From Agriterribacter humi (GTDB taxonomy: Bacteria > Bacteroidota > Bacteroidia > Chitinophagales > Chitinophagaceae), in assembly GCF_009192765.1 (NCBI RefSeq), contig NZ_VOHQ01000002.1:124001-188000 (forward strand): a DNA stretch of 64,000 nt, given 5' to 3'. Made by a program: the position numbers and the translations under genes. Position 1 is the stretch's first letter; the number at the start of each line of letters is the position of its first letter. Positions 1-10,102 of the stretch are shown piece by piece. The notes beneath the pieces were generated by a model. The model ran no database searches and was not told the origin of the DNA. It worked only from the letters and a program-made list of their open reading frames with translations.

Positions 1-864
1 GACTATTTCCATACTTATACCAACGGCGCCCTGGTAATGGACTGCAGCGGTAAGGAAATTGATGCGATGAAAGTGGCCCTGCCGCAGTACATGGCCATGT
101 CTTACCATGCAGGCGCTGCAGAAGCTGCTATCACAGGTGCCATCATGGGTAAGCCCGAAGCATACCGGCTCAACTGGGCCTGGACCGATAAAGGAACAGA
201 ACGGCCCGATGATTATCCTTCCGGACCCGGCATCCGTTTACCCTTTTACGAATTGTATCCAACATTTGCAGAAACGCTGGTGAAAGCGGATATCACCGAC
301 CAGGATCCGACCGCCGCGCAGGACCCCGCATGGATGGGACATCTTTGGAAGAACAAAGATTACTGGCTTTTAATAGGAGGGCATGATGATATCAGTGCGC
401 TGTCCGCGGGCGAAATAGATGTGATGCTTCCGGAACTGCCTGAGAAATTTAAGTATGCTTTTGAATTTAATGTGCAGACCCTTGAGATGAAACCAATACC
501 CATAACGCGCAGTAAAAAAGGTATATCCGTAAAACTGCATCACCCATTGTCGTTGGTATTTTTCCCTGCTGTTTCCTGCCCGCCACTGCCGGTCATAGAA
601 CAACTGAACCGGAAGCTAAGTGCCGGATCAGGGATGCAGGTGGCTGTAAAACTTTTCGCTCCCTGGAATCCGCTATCTGAAAAAAGAAATATTTCATCGC
701 TTGTATTAAAAGCACCTGGCTTTGAGGTGAGCAAAGGAAAAGTAAAAGGAGATACTGTTTATTTTGATATTCAAAGTCCTGTTGGTATTGAACCCAATAA
801 TTATTTTTTACAGGTACAAAACAATCATTGCATGCCACGCAGGCAATGGTTCCAGGTAGAATAA
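1..864 (+). CDS. Hypothetical protein, C-terminal part only (5' end outside window)
   Basis: The reading frame is open from base 1, and the first in-frame ATG at 37 is internal, so this is the last 287 codons of a longer gene ending in TAA at 862-864. I do not recognise the family with certainty. The visible part begins with a Trp/Tyr-rich catalytic-domain-like stretch containing YHAGAAEAAITGAIMGKPEA. From about residue 150 it becomes beta-rich, like the C-terminal accessory domain of many secreted glycoside hydrolases. It lies upstream of two other secreted carbohydrate-type proteins on the same strand, which fits a polysaccharide-degradation role. That role is inferred from context, and the signal peptide and catalytic region are not visible. 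Confidence 0.75.
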   Translation, partial: DYFHTYTNGALVMDCSGKEIDAMKVALPQYMAMSYHAGAAEAAITGAIMGKPEAYRLNWAWTDKGTERPDDYPSGPGIRLPFYELYPTFAETLVKADITDQDPTAAQDPAWMGHLWKNKDYWLLIGGHDDISALSAGEIDVMLPELPEKFKYAFEFNVQTLEMKPIPITRSKKGISVKLHHPLSLVFFPAVSCPPLPVIEQLNRKLSAGSGMQVAVKLFAPWNPLSEKRNISSLVLKAPGFEVSKGKVKGDTVYFDIQSPVGIEPNNYFLQVQNNHCMPRRQWFQVE

Positions 865-1027
865 ATCAGTGATCTTTAATTATACTTATAAAACAATATA
901 AATGCTTTGGTTCGGGGCTATTTATAATAAGGGAGAGGATTTCCTCTTCCTTTCTTTACATTTTCTTTCCATAGAGAAAATGTTCATCCATTCAACCCGG
1001 AGTATTCCATATGCATCAATTACTATC

Positions 1028-3958
1028 ATGAAAAAAATTACCTGCTTCGTTTGTGCCTTATTTGTAATGTGGAGTACACAAGCCCAGAACAAGGATATTA
1101 CCTATACTGTGCCTGCCGCTTCCTGGCCGGAACAATTCGGAAATCACCGGGCGGTTATCAACATCAAAGAGCCTGCGGATGCCGTGCATATTAATTTCCT
1201 GTGGAGAAGGCATGATAAGGATCCTGAAACAAGAAAAATGCAGATCGTATCTGCTGCAACAGGAACGGAAGTGCCTAATATTCACAGGGTGTATATTGAT
1301 AAGGAAAGATGCGAGCTCGTTTTTGGTCCTGTAAAAGAGGCGGGAGAATATTACTTTTATTATCTTCCTTATACACCGGAACTTAAGCAATACAGTCCAG
1401 GATACTATCTTGATCCTGAAAAAAAACCTGCTGCTTCATGGACGCAGCAACATGCATTGGCTGACAATCCCTCCGCTTTCCATAATGTACAGGAAGCTAC
1501 CGTTAAGCAAATACAGGCGAGATCATCTTTTGATAGTTTCTACCCCATGGAAGTCACCGCCACAGCCAAGGAAGTAGATAGCTTTCTGCACAGGAACACC
1601 GCAGATTTTCTTGTTTTTGCAGAAGACAGGACTTATCCCATCCGAATGCCGGATGCCTTGCCCCTACGCTGGATTGAAAAGCAACCATCGCTAGCCTTCA
1701 CCGGGCATGCACTGAAAAATGAATATTATGCTTTTCAACTCGGCGTAATCGCAGCACGTAAAAACATTGAAAATATTAAACCGGTATTCTCCGATTTAAA
1801 AGATGCCAAAGGCAACACGATTCCTTTATCGGCAATTACCTGCTTCAATACCACCGGTGTGGATACGAAGGGGAAGCCCTTCACCAAAAAAGTACATATT
1901 ATACAGGGAAAGGTGCAGCCACTCTGGATCGGGATAGATATTCCTGCAGGGGCAGCACCGGGTAATTACCAGGGTATGATTACTTTGGCTGCTGATAACG
2001 CGAAGGAACAAACGATAAAACTGCAGCTCAGTATTGCTGATTCAACCCTGCCCGACCGGGGCGACGGTGAAACATGGCGGCATTCAAGGCTCCGGTGGCT
2101 GAATTCCACCCTGGGCATCAATGATAATCCAACGTTACGTTATAAGGCGCTGCAAGCAACAGGTAACCGCATTGAAGCTACAGGAAAATCCGTGTTGCTG
2201 GATTCCTATGGATTACCCGCTCAAATCAATATCACGGATAAAAGTATTTTAGCTGCTCCCGTGCAATTTGCTGTGGAAATCAACAACAGGGTAGTGGTTT
2301 TTCCGGCAGGAAAATTTTCTATTACAGAAAAAAAGCCTGGTATTATCAAATGGAAAAGCAGGATCGAAAATGACAGCTTGTTGCTTGAATGCAATGGAGA
2401 AATGGAGTTCGATGGAAGGCTTAGCTACAAATACCGCGTGCAGGCAAAGATCCCTGTGCATATCCAGGATATCCGTATCGCTTTTCCCATGAAAAAAAAA
2501 TTTGCTACCTACCTGGTAGGTATGGGCAGAATGGGCGGTTTTACACCCAAAAATCATATCTCCCGCTGGCTGAAAACAGAAGACAGTTTCTGGATAGGCG
2601 AAACAAGCGGCGGACTCCAATGCGAACTGAGGGGTGGCCGCTACCATGGCCCGTTGCTGAATTTATACCAGCCCAATCCGCCAGCCAGTTGGTTTAATGG
2701 CGTGAATGGCGGTTTCAGGATTGACAGTGATGAGCAAACCGTTACCGCATCTGCATATAGTGGAGCAAGAAAAATGAACGCGGGTCAATCCGTTGATTAC
2801 GAGTTTGCGGTATTGCTTACGCCAGTAAAAGCAATGGACATGAAAAAACAGTTTACAGAACGGTATTTCCATAGTCCGTATCCTACTCCCGAGGTGATTG
2901 CAAACGGAGGGAATGTGATGAATATTCATCATGCCAACCCATACAACCCTTTTATCAATTATCCATTCATCGCGCAAAAAGAAATGAAAGGCATTACGGA
3001 GCAGTGGCATGCAAAAGGATGGAAGGTCAAAATATATTATACGGTCAGGGAGCTGAGCAATCATCTTACCGAAATATGGGCCTTGCGCAGCCTGGGCAAT
3101 GAAGTATTGTCCGGTGGAGACGGTGGTGGTTACCAGTGGCTGCAGGAACATCTCGTAACGGATTATTCACCGCAATGGTATACGCACCTGGGTAATGGGG
3201 TAGTGGATGCCGCTATTCTGAACGGCAGTGAATCGCGCTGGTATAACTATTATATTGAAGGATTAAACTGGCTGGTAAAAAACATGGATATTGACGGGCT
3301 GTATCTCGACGATGTTTCCTTTGACCGCAATATCATCAAAAGAATGCGCAAGGTAATGGAGCTTACCAAACCCGATTGCATGATTGACCTGCATTCCAAT
3401 ACCGCATTCTCCCTGGGTTCTATGAACCAGAACCTGGAGATGTTCCCTTTTATAGATAAAACATGGTTCGGCGAAGGATTTAATTTTGACCTGATGCCGG
3501 CCGATTTCTGGTTGACCGAAGTAAGCGGAATACCATTTGGCATTGGCAACGATGTATTGATGCACATGAGTGTAAACAACAGGAGAGGGATGAGTTTTGG
3601 AATGACCCATCGCGGGTTTGTTCCGATGTGGAAACTTTGGGATGAATTCGGCATTGCTGAAGCGCAGATGAGAGGTTATTGGGAAAAAACGCCCGTAGTT
3701 ACTACAGATCACAAAAACATCGTTGCCACCGCATATGTGAAAAAAGGGAAGACGCTGATTGCAGTGGGTAGTTGGGAAAATAAACCGGCTACGGTACACT
3801 TAAAACTGAACTGGAAAGTACTGGGCTTAGATCCTGCGAAAGTAAATATTACAGCACCTGCCATAGATGATTACCAGGTGAAGAGAACCTATAAACCAGG
3901 GGAACCGATTTTAATAGATGCCAAAGGAGATTGCCTGTTAATCGTTTCTGAGCGATAA
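1028..3958 (+). CDS. Secreted DUF6067-like glycoside hydrolase-type protein
   Basis: The product is 976 residues. I chose ATG 1028 over the upstream in-frame ATG at 902 because it starts a clear signal peptide (MKKITCFVCALFVMWSTQAQ), while the upstream extension is not signal-like. After export there are beta-sandwich-like N-terminal domains to about residue 600, then a probable (beta/alpha)8 region. That region contains YLDDVSFDR at residues 759-767, the kind of Asp-rich strand end expected of an active site in GH-like DUF6067/GH123-type proteins. The C-terminus (ILIDAKGDCLLIVSER) looks like a closing beta domain. It is probably periplasmic or surface-exposed and acts on an unknown glycan. 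It sits 163 bp after the preceding gene and 52 bp before a DUF5107 protein, so a shared operon is likely. The family call is from memory of motifs and the substrate is unknown. Confidence 0.7.
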   Translation: MKKITCFVCALFVMWSTQAQNKDITYTVPAASWPEQFGNHRAVINIKEPADAVHINFLWRRHDKDPETRKMQIVSAATGTEVPNIHRVYIDKERCELVFGPVKEAGEYYFYYLPYTPELKQYSPGYYLDPEKKPAASWTQQHALADNPSAFHNVQEATVKQIQARSSFDSFYPMEVTATAKEVDSFLHRNTADFLVFAEDRTYPIRMPDALPLRWIEKQPSLAFTGHALKNEYYAFQLGVIAARKNIENIKPVFSDLKDAKGNTIPLSAITCFNTTGVDTKGKPFTKKVHIIQGKVQPLWIGIDIPAGAAPGNYQGMITLAADNAKEQTIKLQLSIADSTLPDRGDGETWRHSRLRWLNSTLGINDNPTLRYKALQATGNRIEATGKSVLLDSYGLPAQINITDKSILAAPVQFAVEINNRVVVFPAGKFSITEKKPGIIKWKSRIENDSLLLECNGEMEFDGRLSYKYRVQAKIPVHIQDIRIAFPMKKKFATYLVGMGRMGGFTPKNHISRWLKTEDSFWIGETSGGLQCELRGGRYHGPLLNLYQPNPPASWFNGVNGGFRIDSDEQTVTASAYSGARKMNAGQSVDYEFAVLLTPVKAMDMKKQFTERYFHSPYPTPEVIANGGNVMNIHHANPYNPFINYPFIAQKEMKGITEQWHAKGWKVKIYYTVRELSNHLTEIWALRSLGNEVLSGGDGGGYQWLQEHLVTDYSPQWYTHLGNGVVDAAILNGSESRWYNYYIEGLNWLVKNMDIDGLYLDDVSFDRNIIKRMRKVMELTKPDCMIDLHSNTAFSLGSMNQNLEMFPFIDKTWFGEGFNFDLMPADFWLTEVSGIPFGIGNDVLMHMSVNNRRGMSFGMTHRGFVPMWKLWDEFGIAEAQMRGYWEKTPVVTTDHKNIVATAYVKKGKTLIAVGSWENKPATVHLKLNWKVLGLDPAKVNITAPAIDDYQVKRTYKPGEPILIDAKGDCLLIVSER

Positions 3959-4010
3959 GCGCTTACCTGCTTTTTTATTACTTACAAACAAGTCCTCAAA
4001 ATTGTATACG

Positions 4011-7000
4011 ATGAAGTATGTCATGAGTTTTTGTGCATTGGTTTTTTTTTCAGTCATATCTGTCGCGCAGCAGCAGTCGCAGCTTACGGAGAAAACGATG
4101 TCCATGCCAACGTATCCTTTTTCTGACCCTAATCCGATTGCATCTCCCGTTGAAGCCTATCCCAATATGTATCCTTATTATAGATTTGATGGGTATACCA
4201 ACGAAGCCGTTCCTAAAAACTGGAAGGTCGTGGAACTGGAAAATCAATTTATCAAAGTGCTGATTTTCCCGGAGATCGGGGGCAAGATCTGGACCGCCAT
4301 CGAAAAGAAAACCAACCAGCCTTTTTTATATTATAATCATGTGGTTAAGTTCCGTGACATTGCTATGCGTGGTGCATGGACCAGTGGCGGTATTGAATTT
4401 AATTACGGCATCATCGGGCATACGCCCAACTGTTCAACACCCGTGGACTACAGCACCCGAAAAAATGAGGACGGAAGCGTGAGCTGTTTTGTAGGCGCCC
4501 TTGATTTGATCACCCGGTCTACCTGGAGAATAGAGATCAACCTGCCCGTTGGTAAGGCCTATTTTACCACACGGTCTTTCTGGCATAATTCTAATTCTAT
4601 CACCCAGCCTTATTATCACTGGATGAATGCAGCTATTCCTTCCGCAGGTAACCTGGAATTTATTGCACCGGGAAATCATTATATCGGCCATGAAGGCGAA
4701 GTGGGAAATTGGCCGATAAATACAAGCAATGGAAAACAATTGTCTTTTTATGAACAGAATGATTTCGGGGAATATAAGTCCTATCATGTGATGGGAAAAC
4801 AGGCTGATTTTTTTGGTGGCTACTGGCATGACAAAAATTTCGGGATGGCGCATTATTCCCACAAAGATGATAAGCCTGGAAAAAAATTATTTATCTGGGG
4901 ATTGTCTGAGCAGGGGATGATCTGGCAAAATATTTTATCTGATCATGACGGGCAGTATGTGGAAGTACAGGCCGGGCGACTGTTTAATCAGAATGTGGAA
5001 ACCAGTTCCTTTACCCCTTTTAAGCAAACAGGTTTTGCACCTTATGGCATGGATACCTGGTCTGAATACTGGTTCCCCGTGCTACAAACAAAAGGGATCT
5101 CTGTGGCTAATCCATACGGTACCCTGCATGTTCAAAAAGACAGCGGTAAACTCGCGCTGTATTTTTCACCCGTTGCCGCCATCTCCGATTCCATCCAGGT
5201 TGAAGCAGCCGGAAAAACGCTGTACAGACGGTTTGTATCCCTGGCGCCGCTGGATTTTTTTTCAGACTCAATTTCAAGCCCTGACCTCAGCGGAAATATA
5301 GTGGTTAAGATCGGTAAGCATAAAATGGTATATGATGAAAAAGAAGAGAAGGATACTTTGACGCGTCCTTTATATGCTCCCGCGGGTATAGATAACAGTG
5401 CGCATCATCTGTACCGGGTTGCTACCGACAGGCTGCAACAAAGATTTTACGGCGAAGCGGAACGTTACCTCAGGCTGGCACTTCAAAAAGACAGCTTTCA
5501 TGTTCCTTCCCTAACCGCTATGGCATGGCTGAAGCTGGAGTCTATGCTATATGATTCGGCTGCTTTGTATGCCCGCCACGCGCTGGCAATCGATACATAC
5601 GATGGCGCTGCCAACTATTATTTTGGATTGGCCAGCCTTTCACTTCGCAAGAATGGCGATGCGTTGGATGCGTTCAGTATGGCAACGCAGTCAACGGAAT
5701 TCCGGGGAGCTGCTTATACGGAACTGGCGAAAATACAGCTCAGGAATAAACAATATGCGGAAGCTGTGGCATACGCCGATAAGGCGCTTGCATACAATGC
5801 AAAAAACAATACAGCTCACGAAATCAAAGCCATCGCCTTCAGGCACCAGCATTCCATGCAGCAGGCATCAGCCTTGCTGGGCGAATTGTTACAGAACGAT
5901 CCGCTTAATCATTTTGCCCGGTTTGAAAGATATTTATCGGATAGCATAAAGTATCCTTATACCTACTTCAGTATGCTTATCCGGAATGAGATGCCTTCCG
6001 AAACAATGCTTGAGCTTGCGATAGCCTATTATAACAGAGGTTGCACAAAGGAGGCAGAACAGTTGTTGACCAGAATATCCGGTCATCCCGAAGCGATGTA
6101 CTGGTTGGCCTGGATATACCATCAAAGCCAAAGACCATATACCCCCTGGATCGAAAAAGCAGAAAAGCTTTCACCCGCATTCATCTTTCCGTTCCGCCAT
6201 GAAACTGCATGCATTTTGGAACAGCTTACCCACGAAAGCCATTCCTGGAGAATCAAATATTACCTGGCACTTATTTACAGAAGCCATAACAGGATCAATG
6301 ACGCAGGCGAGCTGTTGCATGCCTGTGGTACAGCACCTGATTATGCCCCGTTTTATATTACCAGGATGAACACCACTCCGCACGATGCCCCGGTCACACT
6401 GAATCATCTCAACAAGGCGATAAGCCTTGATCCATCCAACTGGAGATACCATAAACTCCTTACTGAATTTTTTATCGGGCAGCAACGGTATAACGAGGCA
6501 TTGGATGCTTGTGAAGCATATTATAAAAAACATGCTTCCGATTATAAAATGGGCATGCTGTATGCGAAAACACTCCTGCTCAACCAGCAGTATACCAAAG
6601 CGGATAAGGTGTTGGCCGGATTGTATATCATTCCCTTTGAAGGCGCTACAGAAGGACATGAGCTTTATCGCGAAGCAAAACTGATGCAGGGCGTTCAGGC
6701 ACTCCATCAAAAAAAATATGTAAAAGCGCTGGGTTTTCTTAAACAATCGAAAGCATGGCCCACACAGCTTGGATCAGGCAAACCATATGAACAGGATATG
6801 GATCAGTTGGTACCCGATTTTCTCGAAGTGATCTGTTATGAGGCATTGGGGAAAAAGGCGGCATCGGAAAAAATCATCCAGACCATTGTTCAGCGTCCGG
6901 CGACATATAAAATAAAAAACAGCAGTCTGCTGGTAAAAGCCTGGGCAATGGATAAGAGTGGACTTGGAACAGGTAGCGGCCTGGAATTTTTGACAAGCCA

Positions 7001-7139
7001 ATTGAAAAAACATCCTTCACAAAAAATTATACGATGGAGTTTTAATATGTACACCGCACAGGCTTTTCCGGAACTGTCGGTTCATGAAAAAGATGCTGAT
7101 ATAAGGGTTCTTGAAGCTATTGCATCAAAAATTGAATAA
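4011..7139 (+). CDS. Secreted DUF5107 domain protein with TPR repeats
   Basis: The product is 1042 residues. The start is ATG 4011 rather than the upstream TTG at 4002, giving a signal peptide that ends near VISVAQ. Residues about 35-330 match the DUF5107 type: KVLIFPEIGGKIWTAIEKK, then WTSGGIEFNYGIIGHTP. This beta-sandwich fold resembles aldose-epimerase/glycosidase accessory domains and is common in Bacteroidota glycan loci. Residues about 450-1000 are successive helix pairs typical of tetratricopeptide repeats (for example YYFGLASLSLRKNGDALDAF). It probably binds or processes a carbohydrate in the periplasm in partnership with the preceding protein. The family assignment is good, but the biochemical role is not established. 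Confidence 0.85.
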   Translation: MKYVMSFCALVFFSVISVAQQQSQLTEKTMSMPTYPFSDPNPIASPVEAYPNMYPYYRFDGYTNEAVPKNWKVVELENQFIKVLIFPEIGGKIWTAIEKKTNQPFLYYNHVVKFRDIAMRGAWTSGGIEFNYGIIGHTPNCSTPVDYSTRKNEDGSVSCFVGALDLITRSTWRIEINLPVGKAYFTTRSFWHNSNSITQPYYHWMNAAIPSAGNLEFIAPGNHYIGHEGEVGNWPINTSNGKQLSFYEQNDFGEYKSYHVMGKQADFFGGYWHDKNFGMAHYSHKDDKPGKKLFIWGLSEQGMIWQNILSDHDGQYVEVQAGRLFNQNVETSSFTPFKQTGFAPYGMDTWSEYWFPVLQTKGISVANPYGTLHVQKDSGKLALYFSPVAAISDSIQVEAAGKTLYRRFVSLAPLDFFSDSISSPDLSGNIVVKIGKHKMVYDEKEEKDTLTRPLYAPAGIDNSAHHLYRVATDRLQQRFYGEAERYLRLALQKDSFHVPSLTAMAWLKLESMLYDSAALYARHALAIDTYDGAANYYFGLASLSLRKNGDALDAFSMATQSTEFRGAAYTELAKIQLRNKQYAEAVAYADKALAYNAKNNTAHEIKAIAFRHQHSMQQASALLGELLQNDPLNHFARFERYLSDSIKYPYTYFSMLIRNEMPSETMLELAIAYYNRGCTKEAEQLLTRISGHPEAMYWLAWIYHQSQRPYTPWIEKAEKLSPAFIFPFRHETACILEQLTHESHSWRIKYYLALIYRSHNRINDAGELLHACGTAPDYAPFYITRMNTTPHDAPVTLNHLNKAISLDPSNWRYHKLLTEFFIGQQRYNEALDACEAYYKKHASDYKMGMLYAKTLLLNQQYTKADKVLAGLYIIPFEGATEGHELYREAKLMQGVQALHQKKYVKALGFLKQSKAWPTQLGSGKPYEQDMDQLVPDFLEVICYEALGKKAASEKIIQTIVQRPATYKIKNSSLLVKAWAMDKSGLGTGSGLEFLTSQLKKHPSQKIIRWSFNMYTAQAFPELSVHEKDADIRVLEAIASKIE

Positions 7140-7145
7140 TTAAAA

Positions 7146-7166
7146 CAAAGTTATTGCAAAACTTTG
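7146..7166 (-). terminator. Possible terminator between DUF5107 gene and kdp operon
   Basis: A 7-bp inverted repeat (CAAAGTT / AACTTTG) with a 7-nt loop. Read on the minus strand, the stem is followed directly by TTTTAATT, so it could end transcripts of the kdp operon, whose last stop is 130 bp upstream. It also lies 7 bp after the stop of the convergent gene and could act in both directions. The stem is short and AT-rich, so the call is weak. Confidence 0.4.
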
Positions 7167-7295
7167 CTTAAAATGCTACACCAGGAGAAGGAGTTACATA
7201 AATGATTGTACCACAGCCTGAACTGCCTGTATCCTAACTTTATAAATAGTCAAATTAGATTTATTAAAGGTGAATCCTGATCGCACTTCCGCATT

Positions 7296-8975
7296 TTATA
7301 ATTCAAACCCAAATTCACTCCCCATGCCGAAAGTGCTTTTCACCCATATTTTTCCACCCATGGCTTCAATAAATTCCTTGGAAATAGCCAATCCCAATCC
7401 CATGCCTTCTTTTTTACTGCCGGGTACTTTAAAATAGCGATCAAATATTTTTGGCAGGTGTTCTTCGGCAATGCCGCTACCGTTATCGGTTACCACAAAA
7501 ACAACTTTTCCATTCAACGATTTTATGGAAAGATCAATAACACTATTATCGGGTGAATGTTTAATAGCATTGGTTAAAAAATTAATTAATACCCATCCGG
7601 TCTTTTCTATATCGGCCAAAACAGGCGGCAGGTCATCAGCTATTTGCCTTTGAATGCCAATGTTTTTTTCTTTTGCTGCGCTAATAACAGCCGCTATCGC
7701 CGCATCCGCAATGGTTGCGGCATTTGCCATTTGCCTGTGCAATTGTATATGCCCTGTTTCCACCTGCGATATATTAAGCAGTTCGCTTAATATTTTCAGC
7801 ATCCGTTTATTGTCATCTTTCAAATGTTGTATCAACTCTTTTTGCCCGGTAGAGAGGGCTCCTGTTCTTTCGTCATCCAGCAACTTCAGCCCAAAATCGG
7901 AAGATGCCAGCGGGGTTTTTAGTTCGTGCGATATGGTTGCGATAAAATTTGTTTTTGCTGTATCCAGCTCTTTAAAAGAGGTAATGTTTTTTAATACGAT
8001 TACCTTATTCCCACCTGTTTCATCAGAAAGTTCGAGGGTTTCCTTGGTAAAATAATTCTCCTTATCATTCACTACCACTTTAAAAAGCGTAGTGTTTTTT
8101 TCATCCAGCAGAAACCGGAACAGGTCATTTTTGCTGCTTACTTCATCGGCGGTTTTCCCTACTATATCATCCGTTTGCAGTGAAAGCAATTGTAAGGCCT
8201 GGTTATTGGCAAACAGCACGGTATTGCTTTTATCAATGCCAATGCTTGCGTCTTTCAGACTATTAATAACCGCTTCTGCACGTTTTTTTTCAAACATTAA
8301 TTTACTGAGATTGCTGCTGGCATAATATTCAAGTCTTTCGGCCATGGTATTAAAAGCATCGGACATCTTACCAAATTCATCCTTACGGTCTATATGAATA
8401 CGGTGCCCGTAATTTTTCGCGGCAATTTCCTGTATTCCTATGGTAAGTTCATTTATGGGATTGGTAAGAACAGACGGAAAGTTGTAGGAAAAGGAAAGTG
8501 CCACAATAAAGATCAGTGCGGCCATCATTGACAGGTAGCCCAGCGCTTTTTCCGCTGTTTTTTCAGATATTTTGTTTTTGGCTTCAATTGCCGCCATATT
8601 TAAATGGAGAATATGCTGCAATTGGTTCCTGATACCAGCCATAATGGAAAGTGTGGTGTCGGCCGATTTCAGTTTGTTGAAGTTTACACGTATAGCATGA
8701 GTTCCTTCTTTTTCGCCGGGTTCGGTGGTATTGGCTTCCTGCTGACGCAACGCCGTTTCAAAAACAGCTAATGATTTTTGAGGATGTACAAAAAAACTAT
8801 CTAATGCCGACTGCATGGCATGGCAGTATTCCAGCGATTCGTAGTTGTTTTTTAAAATAACTTTTGAAACCTGTTTCAGTTGTACCAGGTAATAAATGCC
8901 AACTCCTCCCGCCATAAGCAGCAGCACGAAAAGAAAAAGCGTACCCGTTCGTATTTTATTCTTTACACTCGCCAT
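7296..8975 (-). CDS. Membrane sensor histidine kinase of the kdp operon
   Basis: The product is 559 residues. TM1 (about 12-31) and TM2 (about 146-166) flank a periplasmic sensor region. They are followed by HAMP (about 168-220), a PAS-like domain (about 235-335), HisKA with phospho-acceptor His350 in ATISHELKTPL, and HATPase with N469, DNGSG at 497-501 and GLGLA at 526-530. All catalytic boxes are present. The start overlaps the stop of the KdpD-module gene by one base (TGATG), indicating translational coupling. In E. coli the KdpD sensor module and kinase are one protein, whereas here they are two adjacent genes. The kinase therefore probably forms a complex with the upstream protein and phosphorylates the regulator encoded at 16105-17454. 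The partnership is inferred from proximity. Confidence 0.9.
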   Translation of the reverse strand: MASVKNKIRTGTLFLFVLLLMAGGVGIYYLVQLKQVSKVILKNNYESLEYCHAMQSALDSFFVHPQKSLAVFETALRQQEANTTEPGEKEGTHAIRVNFNKLKSADTTLSIMAGIRNQLQHILHLNMAAIEAKNKISEKTAEKALGYLSMMAALIFIVALSFSYNFPSVLTNPINELTIGIQEIAAKNYGHRIHIDRKDEFGKMSDAFNTMAERLEYYASSNLSKLMFEKKRAEAVINSLKDASIGIDKSNTVLFANNQALQLLSLQTDDIVGKTADEVSSKNDLFRFLLDEKNTTLFKVVVNDKENYFTKETLELSDETGGNKVIVLKNITSFKELDTAKTNFIATISHELKTPLASSDFGLKLLDDERTGALSTGQKELIQHLKDDNKRMLKILSELLNISQVETGHIQLHRQMANAATIADAAIAAVISAAKEKNIGIQRQIADDLPPVLADIEKTGWVLINFLTNAIKHSPDNSVIDLSIKSLNGKVVFVVTDNGSGIAEEHLPKIFDRYFKVPGSKKEGMGLGLAISKEFIEAMGGKIWVKSTFGMGSEFGFEL

Positions 8976-10102
8976 CAGGAAAGAATTACAAGATCCACAT
9001 CGTTTTTAGATAATGTTTTTAACAACTGGTTGAATATACCTGTTCGCAAAGCGATTTGAAAAAGATTAATATGGGGTTTACCTACGCAAACCGTGGTTAT
9101 TTTTTTTTCGAGCACTGTTTCCATGATACTTGCCGTAATATCATCATTTTTTTTCTGTATTACTTCTGCACCCAGCTCGGTTGCGTTTTTAAAGTTATTG
9201 ATTAAGTGCCGCTGCACCGCCAAAGGTATTTTTTCCATACTTTCTTTTGGTGTTTGCACATAAAGCACAAACCACTTGCTGTTGTAATACGATGCAAGGC
9301 GCGCTGCTTTACGTATAATGCGTTGCGCTATATCGTGGTTAGAAGAGATACAGGCAAGCAGGTATTCATGCCGGAAAGGCTGGGTTTTGGCCGTAATCTC
9401 ATGATCTACTTTTCGCTCTACCTGTCCCGCCACTTCCTTAAGCGCCAGTTCACGCAACTGTAAGATTTTTTCCGGCTGAAAAAAGTTGGTAAGTGCTTGT
9501 TGTACTTTGGTATGATCATATATTTTTCCTTCTTTGAGCCGTTTTATCAGGTCCTCCGCCGTCAGGTCAATGTTCACTACTTCATCTGCCAACTGAAGCA
9601 TTTTGTCGGGTATCCTTTCTTTCACCTCTATACCCGTAATTTGTTTTACATCTTCATTAATACTTTCAATATGCTGGATATTTACAGCGGTAATTACATC
9701 AATACCCGCATCCATAATATCCAGTACATCCTGCCAGCGCTTTTCATTTTTGCTGCCGGGTATATTGCTGTGCGCCAGTTCGTCTACAATAACAATAGCC
9801 GGGTGTAATAAAAGTATGGCTGCTACATCTAATTCTTCCAGCCTTTTTCCTTTGTAAAAAGCCTCACGCCGGGGTACAGCCGGTAAGCCTTCAGTCAATG
9901 CCTGGGTTTCTTTTCGGGCATGTGTTTCAATATAGCCAATACGAATGTTTACCCCATCATTGAACAGGGACCGGGCTTCCTGGAGCATGCGGTAGGTTTT
10001 ACCTACGCCGGCACTCATGCCAATATAAATTTTCAGCTTCCCTTTACCGGCATTGGTTGAAAAGTATTGATCACCATTCGTATGTATTTCACCGGTATTC
10101 AT
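8975..10102 (-). CDS. kdpD: KdpD N-terminal sensor module (KdpD + USP domains, no kinase)
   Basis: The product is 375 residues and corresponds only to the N-terminal cytoplasmic part of KdpD. A Walker-A-like GMSAGVGKTYRML sits at about residues 28-40 and HARKETQALTEGLP follows. A universal-stress-like domain (about 225-375) closes the protein. The DUF4118 membrane domain and the kinase domain of full-length KdpD (about 900 residues) are absent. A separate histidine kinase gene follows with a one-base overlap. The start codon overlaps the porin stop (ATGA). It is predicted to sense K+ or ionic conditions, or ATP or c-di-AMP state, and to modulate the neighbouring kinase. I consider it an intact stand-alone module and not a truncated gene, because both genes have complete domains and coupled starts. 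Confidence 0.9.
   Translation of the reverse strand: MNTGEIHTNGDQYFSTNAGKGKLKIYIGMSAGVGKTYRMLQEARSLFNDGVNIRIGYIETHARKETQALTEGLPAVPRREAFYKGKRLEELDVAAILLLHPAIVIVDELAHSNIPGSKNEKRWQDVLDIMDAGIDVITAVNIQHIESINEDVKQITGIEVKERIPDKMLQLADEVVNIDLTAEDLIKRLKEGKIYDHTKVQQALTNFFQPEKILQLRELALKEVAGQVERKVDHEITAKTQPFRHEYLLACISSNHDIAQRIIRKAARLASYYNSKWFVLYVQTPKESMEKIPLAVQRHLINNFKNATELGAEVIQKKNDDITASIMETVLEKKITTVCVGKPHINLFQIALRTGIFNQLLKTLSKNDVDLVILS

Noticed and set aside
902-1027. Longer N-terminus for the DUF6067-like protein
   Set aside because: Starting at 902 would bury the signal peptide behind 42 residues with no export features.
3250-3799. Long minus-strand open frames inside the DUF6067-like gene
   Set aside because: They are antisense shadows of a well-supported coding sequence, with no domain or start support.
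7296-10102. kdpD broken by a frameshift into two genes
   Set aside because: Each part has complete domains, its own ATG and a coupled TGATG junction. The kinase has its own two transmembrane helices and PAS domain in place of DUF4118, so these are two designed genes.
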